Origin: an uncultured Halieaceae bacterium
GTDB lineage: Bacteria; Pseudomonadota; Gammaproteobacteria; Pseudomonadales; Halieaceae
Reading direction: 5' to 3'
NCBI GenBank assembly: GCA_938074045.1
Contig: CALJGI010000006.1
Location: 62,001-126,000, forward strand
Length of the DNA: 64,000 nt
The translations under genes were made by a program, and so were the position numbers. The notes below the pieces were generated by a model. The model was given only the letters and a program-made list of their open reading frames with translations. It ran no database searches and was not told the origin of the DNA. Positions 45,273 through 54,548 of this stretch are shown piece after piece (position 1 is the stretch's first letter; each line of letters starts with the position of its first letter).

Positions 45273-46028
45273 TCAGGTCTTGTAGCTTGTATCTATCCGG
45301 TCCAGCTTGCGCAGCAGCGCGGGCCAGGCAATTTGTCCGCCCATGCCCTTGAGTACAGCATTGACCACTGCCTTGGTGTCGCCCTGAATATTGGGGTCGA
45401 TCAAACGCAAATTACCGCCAGCCTGCGCTGATATTTGAATCTGACAGGTCGATTCAAAGTTGTAGTGCAGCAAAAAGGCATCGGCAATGGTGGGTGCTGC
45501 GGTCAGCAGGCCGTGATTTCTCAGCATAAGGTGGGGGTTGTTCCCTAGGTTGGCCTGCAGGCGGGGCTGTTCATCGTCCCGCAGGGCTATACCCTCATAA
45601 TCGTGGTACGACAGACCCGCCAGTATCAGGGTTGATTGTTGTGAAATCGGCAGCACGCCTTCCTCCTGCGCGCTTACTGCAACACCCGCGCGACTGTGGG
45701 TATGCATAACACAATCCACATCGGGTCGCCCTGCGTGAATACAACTGTGAATGGTGAAGCCCGCCGGATTCACTGGGAAGGGCGTGTCGTGTTGCTTGTT
45801 GCACTCTGCGTCCACCTTGACCAGGGATGAGGCGGTGATTTCGTCGAACAACATGCCGTAAGGGTTAATCAGAAAGTGATGCTCCGGCCCCGGGACTCGT
45901 GCGCTGATATGGGTGAATACCAGATCGCTCCAGCCATACAGTGCGGTCAGGCGATACAGTGCGGCGAGGTCAACCCGATGTTGCCATTCTTCTTCACTCA
46001 CACTGTTTTGCATGCTGGGAATATCCAT
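45273..46028 (-). CDS. Class II aldolase/adducin family protein
   Basis: A 251-residue protein with the class II aldolase layout: LYGWSDLVFTHISARVPG, the metal-site MHTHSRAGVAVSA (HTH) and the third His in LRNHGLL. Members cleave or decarboxylate sugar phosphates and hydroxy acids with a divalent metal; many free-living bacterial members are of unknown substrate. It is upstream of the secreted serine hydrolase, with which it may form an operon. Confidence 0.83.
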   Translation of the reverse strand: MDIPSMQNSVSEEEWQHRVDLAALYRLTALYGWSDLVFTHISARVPGPEHHFLINPYGMLFDEITASSLVKVDAECNKQHDTPFPVNPAGFTIHSCIHAGRPDVDCVMHTHSRAGVAVSAQEEGVLPISQQSTLILAGLSYHDYEGIALRDDEQPRLQANLGNNPHLMLRNHGLLTAAPTIADAFLLHYNFESTCQIQISAQAGGNLRLIDPNIQGDTKAVVNAVLKGMGGQIAWPALLRKLDRIDTSYKT

Positions 46029-46176
46029 ATTTTACCGTCCTGTGTATGCCAATGTCTGAGGAGCAGCGTATCGAAACTCGCGGCCTGGCTCCACCCTACA
46101 TAACAATTTATTTGAGAATAGGTGGATTGTGGCGTTTACTGAACCAACACGCGGAAATGAGTGAGGGTGGGTAGTT

Positions 46177-46596
46177 GTGGCCAATGAAATTCTTGAAGGC
46201 GGCTGTCACTGCGGGTCGATCCGCTACCAGATTCACGGTGATCCCATAGCGTGTGGCTACTGCCATTGCCGGGATTGCCAGCAGACCTCGGGCGGACCCG
46301 CTCAGGTCTGGATGGCTGTGGCGTCAGCCAATTTCGAAATCACCGCTGGTAAACCGACTGTATATGAATCCTCAGAATACGGGCGACGTTATTTTTGCCC
46401 GGGTTGCGGTTCGCAGCTTCTGTTCGCCGATGCGCGGGATTCCAGCCTGATGTTTCCCAACGCCGGAACCCTGTATGACCCGGAGGGGATTGCACCGGCC
46501 ATGCATATCTGGGTCGACCGGCGTTTAAGCTGGTTTGACCCCAGTCAGCATTTACCCAGTTACGCCAGAAATGCCCCGCAAGACAGAGACAGCTGA
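46177..46596 (+). CDS. GFA/CENP-V family zinc-binding protein
   Basis: A 139-residue GFA protein starting with GTG at 46177, after a purine-rich GAGGGTGGG. The zinc ligands are in EGGCHCGSIRY, YCHCRDCQQTSG and YFCPGCGSQL. FEITAGKPTVYES and NAGTLYD are also usual. It resembles the gene at 18553 in family but not closely in sequence. No reaction is established for most members. It is convergent with the D-aminoacylase-like gene. Confidence 0.85.
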   Translation: MANEILEGGCHCGSIRYQIHGDPIACGYCHCRDCQQTSGGPAQVWMAVASANFEITAGKPTVYESSEYGRRYFCPGCGSQLLFADARDSSLMFPNAGTLYDPEGIAPAMHIWVDRRLSWFDPSQHLPSYARNAPQDRDS

Positions 46597-46607
46597 GAGT
46601 TGGTGCG

Positions 46608-48344
46608 TTAAGCCGTCGCGCTATTGTCCGGCGACACCATGCAGCCGGGCCGCTCGCCGGTGGCCCCGTTAGTGTCGTAGGTAGCGACGCCATTCACCAG
46701 GGTTAGTCGAACTGGAGCCGCCGCCCGGGTCCAGCGCCAGGTGTAGCCGCCCTGGCCATCAGGTACGTCAGTAGTTTTGAATTTGTTACGGTGCTCTATC
46801 TCATCGAGATTGAATACGGCGATATCAGCTCGTTTGCCGATTTCCAATGTACCCCGATCTGAAAATCCGAAGTGCTCCGCCAGTTTACCGGTCTGGCTGT
46901 AAACAGCTTCCTCTATGGACAATTTGCCGGTGCGCACATAATCCGTGTAGAGCCGCAGGTTATCTCCAGCGCCGCAGAACAACTGCCCGTGCGCGCCTGC
47001 GTCGGTGATATTGCCCGCGGCTTTCGGGTCCCGTGTCAGGCTTACCACCATGTCGTCGTCCTGATCCCAGGGCGGCATGGTGACCGAAGAGGACAAGCCG
47101 TTTCGAATCAGCCATTCAGCGAGCGCATCGGAGTGGGGTAGATTCATTTTTTCGGCAAATTCCCCCAGCGTCATAATGGGGTCAGACCCCTTTTCTGAGT
47201 TATCCAAGAGTATCGGTGCGGGATTGCGGAAGAAGCCGGTTTCCAGAGACTCCTCCGCCCAAGAGCGCCGCGCCCGAGCCCGCCATTCCGGATCCGCCAG
47301 CAGACACAGCTTATCTTCATCGCTCTCGGCAGTGACGACTTCGTGCCATACAAAATCATTAGATTGGGCAAACAGCAGTGATTGGCGCACGCTGGCGGTA
47401 ACCGTGATGGGCACGTGGGAATAGCCCGTCCAGAAATCCAGCCCGTCGGCCTTAAAGCGTTCATGCAGATCAGCCAGAGGCTGTTGCAGCCCATATTCCT
47501 TCTGCCATTGCAGTGTGGGCACGCCGCCCCACTGTACCCGCACAGGCATATTACCCACCAGGCGTGCCAGTCGCTCCATGCTATCCACCGCGGTAAACCG
47601 CATCAGACTGTCGACAACCACTTGTAAGGTGACCGAAGGATACTTGGCCATGACCTCCAACAGGGCGACAAACTCCGCATCGTCGGCCACCAGAGACGGC
47701 ACGGGACGATCGCTGCCATCGTGATCCATCAGATTGGTGGACATGCCGAGTGCACCCGCGGCAAGGGCATCTTCCAGCAGCTCGGCAATACGGCTGATCT
47801 CTTCTGGGGTCGCGGGTCGTTCCCACGCTTCCAGACCCATGACCGCAAGCCGGAGCGCGATATGGCCGACAAAGGCCCCGTAGTTGGTGGGTACCTTGGT
47901 CTTTGCCGTCATCGAAGCTTTGTATTCAGACCAGCGTTCCCAATCCCAGGGCAGATTTTGCAAAAAGGGCTCTTCCGGGATGTCTTCAAAAAATGAAAAT
48001 ATCTTGACGATTTCCCGCCGCACCGCCTCCTCTGGATGCAGAGGGGCTAGGGCAAAACCGCAATTGCCCATTACCACGGTAGACACACCGCAGCCGGGCA
48101 GGGGGTCGAGGTCCGGCTGCCACCACATGGTGCCGTCGAAGTGGGTGTGGCTTTCGATCAAACCTGGTGTCACATAGCACCCCGTCGCATCAATCACGGC
48201 CTCATCAGCTGCGGGTGTCAGAGCCGGTGCTATTGCGGCTATCAGGCCGTTGCTGACGCGCACATCATGCTCGCGTCCTTCAGCGCCCGTGCCGTCGACA
48301 AGGGTACCGCCGCGGATCAGATAGTTGCCATTCGAGTTGGTCAT
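46608..48344 (-). CDS. Amidohydrolase, N-acyl-D-amino-acid deacylase family
   Basis: A 578-residue metal-dependent hydrolase. The N-terminal RGGTLVDGTGAEGREHDV and PGLIESHTHFDG (HxH metal pair) mark the superfamily, while VVMGNCGFALAPL and ITDAGAHGQLFCGAGD match the D-aminoacylase subgroup. It probably hydrolyses an N-acyl or related amide, in the cytoplasm. The neighbouring GNAT gene (17 bases upstream in transcription terms) may be in the same operon. Substrate unknown. Confidence 0.87.
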   Translation of the reverse strand: MTNSNGNYLIRGGTLVDGTGAEGREHDVRVSNGLIAAIAPALTPAADEAVIDATGCYVTPGLIESHTHFDGTMWWQPDLDPLPGCGVSTVVMGNCGFALAPLHPEEAVRREIVKIFSFFEDIPEEPFLQNLPWDWERWSEYKASMTAKTKVPTNYGAFVGHIALRLAVMGLEAWERPATPEEISRIAELLEDALAAGALGMSTNLMDHDGSDRPVPSLVADDAEFVALLEVMAKYPSVTLQVVVDSLMRFTAVDSMERLARLVGNMPVRVQWGGVPTLQWQKEYGLQQPLADLHERFKADGLDFWTGYSHVPITVTASVRQSLLFAQSNDFVWHEVVTAESDEDKLCLLADPEWRARARRSWAEESLETGFFRNPAPILLDNSEKGSDPIMTLGEFAEKMNLPHSDALAEWLIRNGLSSSVTMPPWDQDDDMVVSLTRDPKAAGNITDAGAHGQLFCGAGDNLRLYTDYVRTGKLSIEEAVYSQTGKLAEHFGFSDRGTLEIGKRADIAVFNLDEIEHRNKFKTTDVPDGQGGYTWRWTRAAAPVRLTLVNGVATYDTNGATGERPGCMVSPDNSATA

Positions 48345-48363
48345 TTTATTCTCCGTTTTTCTG

Positions 48364-48867
48364 TCAGGTGTCCCAGGAAAACACCTGGGTTTCCTTGCCG
48401 TCGTCCTCCAGCACCAATTCTCTCTTTTGCATGCCGGCCTTGGCGAGCACCCGTTGGGAGACGGCGTGTTCTGGATGAACCGTCGCGATAAAGTGCTTCA
48501 ATCCCAATTCGCTCGAACCATATTTGAGCGTTCCCGCTACCGCTTCCGTGGCATACCCGCGACCCCAGTGCGCCTTTTGGAAGGAATACTTGATCTCGGG
48601 CGCTGGCTGATTACCAGGATGGACTATGCCGATAAAACCAATGGTTTCGCCGGATTCAGTTAGTTCAATGGCGAACATGCCATAGCCCCTGGTCTCGTAA
48701 TTGTTGAGTGTAATATCCAGCCAGCGCTCGCAGTCCGGGCGTGAAATGGGTTCCCCGTCATCCACCCAGCGCGCGCCTTCCGGGTCGCTGTAAACGGTGT
48801 AGAGGGTCTCGAGGTCATCAGATGTTATGCGCCTAACTGAGAGCCTTACTGTGTGGAACAGTTCCAT
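48364..48867 (-). CDS. GNAT acetyltransferase, RimJ-like
   Basis: The ATG at 48867 starts the domain (167 residues); the frame is open to 48930. TVRLSVRRITSDDLETLY and WGRGYATEAV (acetyl-CoA pyrophosphate loop, QKAHWGRGYATEA), followed by VHPEHAVSQRVLAKAGM, are the standard motifs of the Acetyltransf_3/RimJ-RimL group. These acetylate protein N-termini, amino groups of antibiotics or small molecules. The substrate is not evident. It lies just before the D-aminoacylase-like gene. Confidence 0.82.
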   Translation of the reverse strand: MELFHTVRLSVRRITSDDLETLYTVYSDPEGARWVDDGEPISRPDCERWLDITLNNYETRGYGMFAIELTESGETIGFIGIVHPGNQPAPEIKYSFQKAHWGRGYATEAVAGTLKYGSSELGLKHFIATVHPEHAVSQRVLAKAGMQKRELVLEDDGKETQVFSWDT

Positions 48868-48984
48868 CAAAAACCTGATGCATAAGTGATGAGGCAAAAT
48901 TTCACAAATTGCTGGCGTTGTCCAGCGCATTGCACTGCGGATGCCGCCGTGTCACATTTAGTAAAACCATCTGGAGTTTTAGTT

Positions 48985-49342
48985 ATGAATTCACTGGGAA
49001 AAACCGCACCGGCGGTTCTTGAGATGGCTCACAGCATTATCTGGGCGACCGTCGCCACAGTGGATGCGCAAAATCGACCCTGGTCCCGGGTGTTGCACCC
49101 GTTTTGGAAATGCAAGGATGGCCACCTGGCACCACGACGCCGAAACCCGGCACCGCGTCTGGAACCGATACCTGGAGCTACCGTCACCGCTCGGCTACGA
49201 TCCGGCGATGATTCCCGGTTGGGATAGCCCAGATACCCAGGGGTATACCGTGCACCGGTTTGACCCCTGGCGGCTCAGAGTCTTCCCCCGCACCGTGCTG
49301 ATGGGGCAGGCTGGTGAGGTATTGAACTGGCGCGGCGAGTAA
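48985..49342 (+). pseudogene. Pyridoxamine-5'-phosphate-oxidase-fold protein, internally deleted
   Basis: From the ATG at 48985 (GGAG upstream) the frame reads IIWATVATVDAQNRPWSRVLHPFW, typical of flavin/F420-binding split-barrel proteins (core SRVLHPFW). After KDGHL near 49120 the family sequence continues only in another frame: RHRVWNRYLELPSPLGYDP, then DPWRLRVFP to 49342. The middle of the barrel, about 25-40 residues, is missing, so a deletion with frame change has destroyed the gene. Confidence 0.7.
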
Positions 49343-49352
49343 ACAACTCAGA

Positions 49353-49847
49353 ATGAAACCGTTTGTTCCAGCCGGATCTCAGGCACCTGCCACGTTGGAG
49401 ACCGCTCGTTTTCGGGCGCGTAAATTGTGCGTCAATGATTTGATCAAGGACTACGACGCCGTCATGAGCAGCGTAGAGCGGTTGCAGGGGGTGTTTGGTC
49501 CGGGAGATGACTGGCCCGTCGGTCTCACACTCGAGGAGAACCTGGTGGATCTTGGCTGGCATCAAAAGGAATTTGAGATTGCCCGTTCCTTCGCCTACAC
49601 CGTGATGAATCCGGAAGAGTCTCAATGTTTGGGTTGTGTTTACGTCAACCCATCGGAGAAAACTTCATACGACGCCGTGGTCATTCTCTGGGTACGCGCG
49701 AGCGAAGCAGATACCGGCTTGGACGAACACTTGTACGAAGCGGTGAAGGACTGGATACAGCAGCGCTGGTGGTTTGAGCGAGTGGCCTATCCCGGCCGGG
49801 ATATTGGCTGGGATGAATGGCTGGCATTGCCCGGAGCCCAGTTGTGA
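49353..49847 (+). CDS. GNAT-like acetyltransferase
   Basis: A 164-residue protein with GNAT-like features: FRARKLCVNDLIKDYDAVMSS, AYTVMNPEESQCLGCVYVNP (strands 3-4) and a C-terminal WFERVAYPGRD. The acetyl-CoA loop (QxxGxG/A) is not obvious; SEADTGLDEHLYEAVKDWI is at its place, so activity is uncertain. It begins ten bases after the PNPOx-fold relic. I recognise it as the small GNAT-annotated family common in marine proteobacteria, with moderate certainty. Confidence 0.65.
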   Translation: MKPFVPAGSQAPATLETARFRARKLCVNDLIKDYDAVMSSVERLQGVFGPGDDWPVGLTLEENLVDLGWHQKEFEIARSFAYTVMNPEESQCLGCVYVNPSEKTSYDAVVILWVRASEADTGLDEHLYEAVKDWIQQRWWFERVAYPGRDIGWDEWLALPGAQL

Positions 49848-49867
49848 ACTGTAACCTCTAGCTGCTG

Positions 49868-50680
49868 TTAGCCGAGAACTTTGCTGACACGACGTTGCAG
49901 ATAGTTGACGCTTGCCAGTGGCAACACGCGATAAAACCACCAGACCAACCGCCATAAACCGGGAACGATAATAATCGCGCGATTGCGCTTAAGCTGATGC
50001 CAGGCCTTTACCACAAACTCATTCACGTCCATGGCATCCCCGCCTTGTTCCTGCATTTGTTCGCGCTGTTGCTCGTCCAGCTTCATGCGCCCGAAGGCAC
50101 CGCCGTCAAGAATAGGGGTGTTGATAAATCCCGGACACAAGGTGTTTACCTGAACACCGAATTCGCTGGCCTCTGCCCGCAGTACCCGCGACATGGCATA
50201 CACGGCGTGCTTGCTGGCCGAGTAGGCGATCATGGCCGGGATGGGCACCAAACCCGCCATCGATGAGGTGTTGATGATCTGGCCGAAGCCCTGTTCTTTC
50301 ATGATGGGGTAGACGGCTTGAATGCCGAGCACGACACCGCGAATGTTGACGTCGATGATGTCGTCCCAATCGGACATGTCATGTCTGAGCGCTGACCCGC
50401 CAATACCAATACCCGCGTTGTTAAACATAAAATCGATGCGTTGTTCTTCCGTGTGTACTTGTGTTACCACGGCAGCAACCGCGGTAGCATCCGTGACATT
50501 CAGTTCGACAGCCTGTGCGTGGCCGCCAGCCGCCAGGATGTCGTCGACTACCGATTGCGCCAGCTCCATTTGCCGGTCTGCAATAATCACCTTGATGCCC
50601 TCGCTCGCTAGCAGCCGGGAGAAAGCGGCGCCTATGCCAGAAGCGCCGCCGGTGATAATAGCTACTCGAGTGTTTGTCAT
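49868..50680 (-). CDS. SDR-family oxidoreductase with C-terminal hydrophobic tail
   Basis: The ATG at 50680 has GGAAGAGAG upstream; 270 residues. VAIITGGASGIGAAFS is the nucleotide loop, NNAGIG and SSMAGLV...YSASKHAV hold the active site. The C-terminal WHQLKRNRAIIIVPGLWRLVWWFYRVLP is hydrophobic and may associate with the membrane (core WRLVWWFYRVLP). It is divergent from the LuxE/LuxC-like pair, with about 90 bases between the starts. A role in aldehyde/alcohol metabolism of the products of those genes is possible. Confidence 0.85.
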   Translation of the reverse strand: MTNTRVAIITGGASGIGAAFSRLLASEGIKVIIADRQMELAQSVVDDILAAGGHAQAVELNVTDATAVAAVVTQVHTEEQRIDFMFNNAGIGIGGSALRHDMSDWDDIIDVNIRGVVLGIQAVYPIMKEQGFGQIINTSSMAGLVPIPAMIAYSASKHAVYAMSRVLRAEASEFGVQVNTLCPGFINTPILDGGAFGRMKLDEQQREQMQEQGGDAMDVNEFVVKAWHQLKRNRAIIIVPGLWRLVWWFYRVLPLASVNYLQRRVSKVLG

Positions 50681-50772
50681 GCTCTCTTCCCTATTTGCAA
50701 ATGCAGCCTTTCCACCCGCTGCCAAATTATGAATACTGTACACCAAAGACTGTGACCGTTGGGGTGATAATA

Positions 50773-52197
50773 ATGTCGACAGAAGATGCAGCCAGCCAAC
50801 TGATGACCGACCCGGCGGGGTTGTTCGATCAATCCATTACTCGCATGCACACCATATCCCGGAGCGCGTTGGAAACCCTGCAGCGCACCGCAATGGACAG
50901 GCGCTTTCAGGAGCATCGCCAGAGCATTGAAATGCTGCGCAACCTGGCGGAACGACTCAATATCACCCGCCTTGAAGATTTTAATGACGTCGTGCCCCTG
51001 CTGTTCGCTCACACCGCTTTCAAAAGTTATCCATCGGCGCTGCTGGATAAAAAGCGGTTTGATCTGATGACCAAATGGCTGGATAAGTTGACCAGCTACG
51101 ATTTGTCGAAACTGGACGTCAGCGACTGTACATCAATCGATGCCTGGATCGATCGACTGGATGAAGAAACACCCCTGGAAGTAATCACCTCGTCGGGCAC
51201 CACTGGCACCATCTCCATCATCCCGAAATCCAAGCAGGGTGCTGCACGCACCATGCGGATATGGCGTTTGTTTCTGTTTCAGCGTTTTGGCACAGAACCG
51301 ACCGAGGAGGATCACCAAATCGATGTCGATGTGATCTGGCCGAATCACGCCAAGGGCAAGCTTGGCCACCTGCGTATGGCGCAGATGCTTAAAACCGAAT
51401 TCACCGGTGGCGACGAGAGCAAGTTTCATGCTCTGTACAACGACGCCATCGACACCGACCTGATGTTTCTGGCCAGCAAAATGCAGGCGGCGGCTTCCCG
51501 GGGTGAATTGGATCGGCTCGAGATCGATCCCGAACTACTTAAACGCAAGGATGAATTTTTTGCCATGCAGGAGCGGCGGCCCCAGGAAATGGCGGACTTT
51601 TTCGATAAATGTACCAGGGAGCTGCGGGGCAAACGCGTGTTTATGACCAGCGCCTACCCGTTGATGTACCAGCTCGCCGTGGATGGTTTAGAGCGGGGAG
51701 TTAAAAACGTATTCGCGCCGAATTCAGCCATTCTTACTGGCGGTGGTAGCAAGGGCTTTGAACTGCCGGACAATTTTATGGACGTTATCCAGGAGTTTCT
51801 GGGGGTGGATCGCATCCAGGAGGGTTACGGGATGTCAGAGATCAGCGCCTTCCACTGGGCCTGCGATGAGGGCCACTACCACGTGCAGCCCTGGGTGATT
51901 CCCTTCCTGCTGGACCCGAATTCGGGGGAACCGCTGCCACGCACGGGCAGGGTGACCGGTCGCGCGGCATTCTACGACCTGTTTAACGAATCACACTGGG
52001 GTGGCGTGATCTCCGGCGACGAAATTACCATTGACTGGGATGAGCGTTGCAAGTGTGGTTTGGAGAGTGTGCATATCCACCACGATATTATGCGCTACAG
52101 CGAAAAGGCAGATGTTGAGGAAGACCGCATCAGCTGTTCGGCGACCACACAGGTCAACGATGAAGCCGTTAACTTTATGCGGGAATTTTCCGGGTGA
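50773..52197 (+). CDS. LuxE/PaaK-like acyl-activating enzyme (acyl-protein synthetase type)
   Basis: A 474-residue member of the adenylate-forming superfamily nearest to LuxE. The ATP loop is VITSSGTTGTISIIPKSK (137-154), and MSEISAFHWACDEGHYHVQP gives the second conserved region (YGMSEISAF). LuxE activates a fatty acid and holds it for reduction by LuxC. The protein is about 100 residues longer than LuxE. Start: ATG 50773, after GGGGTG. Its TGA overlaps the next ATG by four bases. No luxAB is present, so bioluminescence is not implied. Confidence 0.8.
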   Translation: MSTEDAASQLMTDPAGLFDQSITRMHTISRSALETLQRTAMDRRFQEHRQSIEMLRNLAERLNITRLEDFNDVVPLLFAHTAFKSYPSALLDKKRFDLMTKWLDKLTSYDLSKLDVSDCTSIDAWIDRLDEETPLEVITSSGTTGTISIIPKSKQGAARTMRIWRLFLFQRFGTEPTEEDHQIDVDVIWPNHAKGKLGHLRMAQMLKTEFTGGDESKFHALYNDAIDTDLMFLASKMQAAASRGELDRLEIDPELLKRKDEFFAMQERRPQEMADFFDKCTRELRGKRVFMTSAYPLMYQLAVDGLERGVKNVFAPNSAILTGGGSKGFELPDNFMDVIQEFLGVDRIQEGYGMSEISAFHWACDEGHYHVQPWVIPFLLDPNSGEPLPRTGRVTGRAAFYDLFNESHWGGVISGDEITIDWDERCKCGLESVHIHHDIMRYSEKADVEEDRISCSATTQVNDEAVNFMREFSG

Positions 52198-53645
52198 ATC
52201 AGTTTGACGTGCCGCTGTTTTTACGCGGAGAACTGATCGCCACCGACTGGGTGGAATATCCCCTGAGGCGCGGCGTTGAGGAAAGTTTTCGTGCCCCCGA
52301 TATGCGCAAGTACCTGGATCGGTTGCCGCTGGGTAATCCTCGTGATATGGCGGACCTGTACAGCATCAGTTTTGAGGACATTCTGGATGTACTCGAAGAG
52401 GTGGGGCGCGCGCTGGCTATAGACAGCAATCCCTATATTCAGGAAGCCTGTGAAGCGACGGTGCTGGCCGCGAATTACCCCGCGTCCATGATTGCCGCCA
52501 GTTACGTCAACCTGCCCGCGGTATTCGCCCGGGAGTACGTCAGGGAAATCGCCGAATGCCGCATCGGGGTCGACTACCTAGAGGGTTGGGTTGACCAGAC
52601 CCTGGCCGACGGGCGTGATATCAGTATCCGCGCCTTTGGTGCCAGGAGCGTGCATATACCGGCTGGCAACGGCGGGCTGGTGTCTGCCATCACTATTATT
52701 CGCAATGCCATCACCCGCAGCGATGCCATCATCAAAATCCCCTCCAACGATCCGTTGACCGCGCTGGCTATTGCCCGCACATTGCGCGATGTGGCGCCTG
52801 ATCATCCGCTGACCAGGCATCTCTCTGTAGGCTATTGGAAGGGGGGTGACACCGCTATGGAACAAGCGCTGTTCCGCCCAGAGCACGTGGAGAAAATTGT
52901 AGCCTGGGGTGGCTACGCCTCGGTAAAACACGTGAATCAGTATGTGCAGCCCGGGCTGGAAATGATCGCGCTGGACCCAAAGCGCAGCGCGACGATTATC
53001 GGCCCCGAGGCGTTTGAGAATGAGGATACCCTGGTCGAGGTGGCCAAAAGAGCCGCCTGCGATATCGGTATGGCCAATCAGGAAGCCTGCGCCAGCGCGC
53101 GGGTCATATACGTGTTGTGTGGCAGCGATGCGCAGGGACTTGAGAAGATCAACCGACTGGGCGAGCACATCTACCGGGAATTGATCGCGTTGCCGGATTA
53201 CCTGAGCACAGCGCCGGTTACGGTATCCCGGGAATTGATGGACAACCTCGATGCCCTGCGCCTGGATGACACCTTTTACCGGCTGATTGGTGGTGAGGAG
53301 CGCGAGGGGGCTATCATTGTTTCGCAACTCGATGAGCCGGTGGACTTTACTCCGCTGCTCAGTGGCCGCGTGGCCAACCTCGTACCGGTGGACAGCGTCG
53401 CGCAGGTAACCCGCGCGGTGACTGCGTACACCCAGACGATCGGGGTCTATCCGGAAAGTCTGAAAAAACAACTGCGCGATGAGCTGCCTCTCTACGGGGC
53501 TCAGCGACTGACCTCGTTGGGCTATGCGTGTAACGTCGCCACCGCCACCCCGCAGGATGCCATCGAGCCATTGCGGCGTATGTGCAAATGGGTATTCGAG
53601 GAGAGTTGTGACCCGGACAAGGTCATGCCGCTTTGGCGCTTCTAG
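52194..53645 (+). CDS. LuxC-like acyl-CoA/acyl-protein reductase
   Basis: A 483-residue protein of the LuxC reductase family (aldehyde-dehydrogenase relatives). Key regions are VHIPAGNGGLVSAIT (nucleotide binding, about 153-167), KIPSNDPLTA (181-190), VAWGGYASVK (236-245) and MANQEACASAR with candidate nucleophile Cys299, close to the Cys of known LuxC enzymes. It would reduce the activated acyl group from the coupled LuxE-like protein to an aldehyde using NADPH. The start overlaps the upstream stop (ATGA). Confidence 0.87.
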   Translation: MNQFDVPLFLRGELIATDWVEYPLRRGVEESFRAPDMRKYLDRLPLGNPRDMADLYSISFEDILDVLEEVGRALAIDSNPYIQEACEATVLAANYPASMIAASYVNLPAVFAREYVREIAECRIGVDYLEGWVDQTLADGRDISIRAFGARSVHIPAGNGGLVSAITIIRNAITRSDAIIKIPSNDPLTALAIARTLRDVAPDHPLTRHLSVGYWKGGDTAMEQALFRPEHVEKIVAWGGYASVKHVNQYVQPGLEMIALDPKRSATIIGPEAFENEDTLVEVAKRAACDIGMANQEACASARVIYVLCGSDAQGLEKINRLGEHIYRELIALPDYLSTAPVTVSRELMDNLDALRLDDTFYRLIGGEEREGAIIVSQLDEPVDFTPLLSGRVANLVPVDSVAQVTRAVTAYTQTIGVYPESLKKQLRDELPLYGAQRLTSLGYACNVATATPQDAIEPLRRMCKWVFEESCDPDKVMPLWRF

Positions 53646-53662
53646 CGGATTGGTGCGCCATT

Positions 53663-54289
53663 CTACAGTGACCTGTAGTGCGCATATGCGTAGTACTTCG
53701 GCTGGCTATCAAGCCGAATGTGCAGCCAGGCAACGCCACCACCGGCGGTGCTGATCCAGACTGATTGTTGTGACAACGACGAAGCTACCACTTGGCCCAG
53801 CACCCGCCACATTGAATCTATTTGAGCCTCTGGTGCCGCACGCACAAATGATGCAAGGTGGCCGTAGCTGTCATCCCCTGTTCGTGGCGACGGCACAACC
53901 AGCGTGGCGTCGCCGCCGATATTGACGAAGCTCACCACGCCGTCATCGTTATCTGAGTTGGTGAAATAGTCCGTAAAGGTGTAACGGTCGCTGGCGCGGT
54001 GAACAAAGGCTGGCGTATCCACCAATACGAATTCAAAGTTTCGATCCACCGTGCCGATGGTTATGGGCGGGGTTTCCCAGCGAAACGCCTCGAAGGTAGA
54101 GGCCCCCAGCAGTGATGTGAAGAAGTCCCGGAAGTCGCTATCAACCTGCCACAGGTTTATGACCGCTCTGTATGACAACTCGTGACCGTCGTGTGAGATT
54201 ACGTATTTGACGACGCCGTCTTGTTGGCAATTCTCTGTTTCGGCCTCGAACAATGTAGCCGCAGTTTTTCTATTGTTTATGACTGCCAT
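53663..54289 (-). CDS. DUF6940-like protein
   Basis: A 208-residue soluble protein from ATG 54289 (GTG 54292 is an alternative). LWQVDSDFRDFFTSLL, FEAFRWETPPIT and LVDTPAFVHRASDRYTFTDYF are conserved-looking segments that I associate, with some uncertainty, with DUF6940. No catalytic motif is known. The start lies inside the end of the CDGSH gene (20-base overlap), so translation is coupled. It is convergent with the LuxC-like gene. Confidence 0.6.
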   Translation of the reverse strand: MAVINNRKTAATLFEAETENCQQDGVVKYVISHDGHELSYRAVINLWQVDSDFRDFFTSLLGASTFEAFRWETPPITIGTVDRNFEFVLVDTPAFVHRASDRYTFTDYFTNSDNDDGVVSFVNIGGDATLVVPSPRTGDDSYGHLASFVRAAPEAQIDSMWRVLGQVVASSLSQQSVWISTAGGGVAWLHIRLDSQPKYYAYAHYRSL

Positions 54290-54506
54290 CACACAACGGT
54301 TGATTGCCAGTCACTTTACAGCCACAGAAATATTCCGTTTTGGATTCTGTTGCTTCAAATTTCACGGGTGTAAAGTCTGAACCCTTGTGAGAACCGTCGC
54401 AGAAAGGCTGATTTTGGCTCTGGCCGCACGAACACCAGTAATAGGATTCACCGGATTCTACGTCGACGGCATAAGGGGTATCGGATGCTCTTTTTGGATC
54501 GCTCAT
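54270..54506 (-). CDS. CDGSH iron-sulfur protein with two 2Fe-2S motifs
   Basis: A 78-residue protein with two complete CDGSH-type cluster motifs: CSCGQSQNQPFCDGSH (Cys25, Cys27, Cys36, His40) and CGCKVTGNQPLCDGSH (Cys61, Cys63, Cys72, His76). Each binds a 2Fe-2S cluster with three Cys and one His. This matches the bacterial tandem-motif (MiNT/type 3-like) group, whose role is in iron-sulfur or redox homeostasis. It overlaps the DUF6940-like gene. Confidence 0.93.
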   Translation of the reverse strand: MSDPKRASDTPYAVDVESGESYYWCSCGQSQNQPFCDGSHKGSDFTPVKFEATESKTEYFCGCKVTGNQPLCDGSHKQ

Positions 54507-54548
54507 CTTAATTTTCCTTGAGTAGTGTAACCATTCTGATTGCCGCTG

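Noticed and set aside
50773..53645. Bioluminescence operon
   Set aside because: LuxC/LuxE-like genes are present but luxA, luxB and luxD are absent, and the LuxE-like protein is much longer than LuxE.
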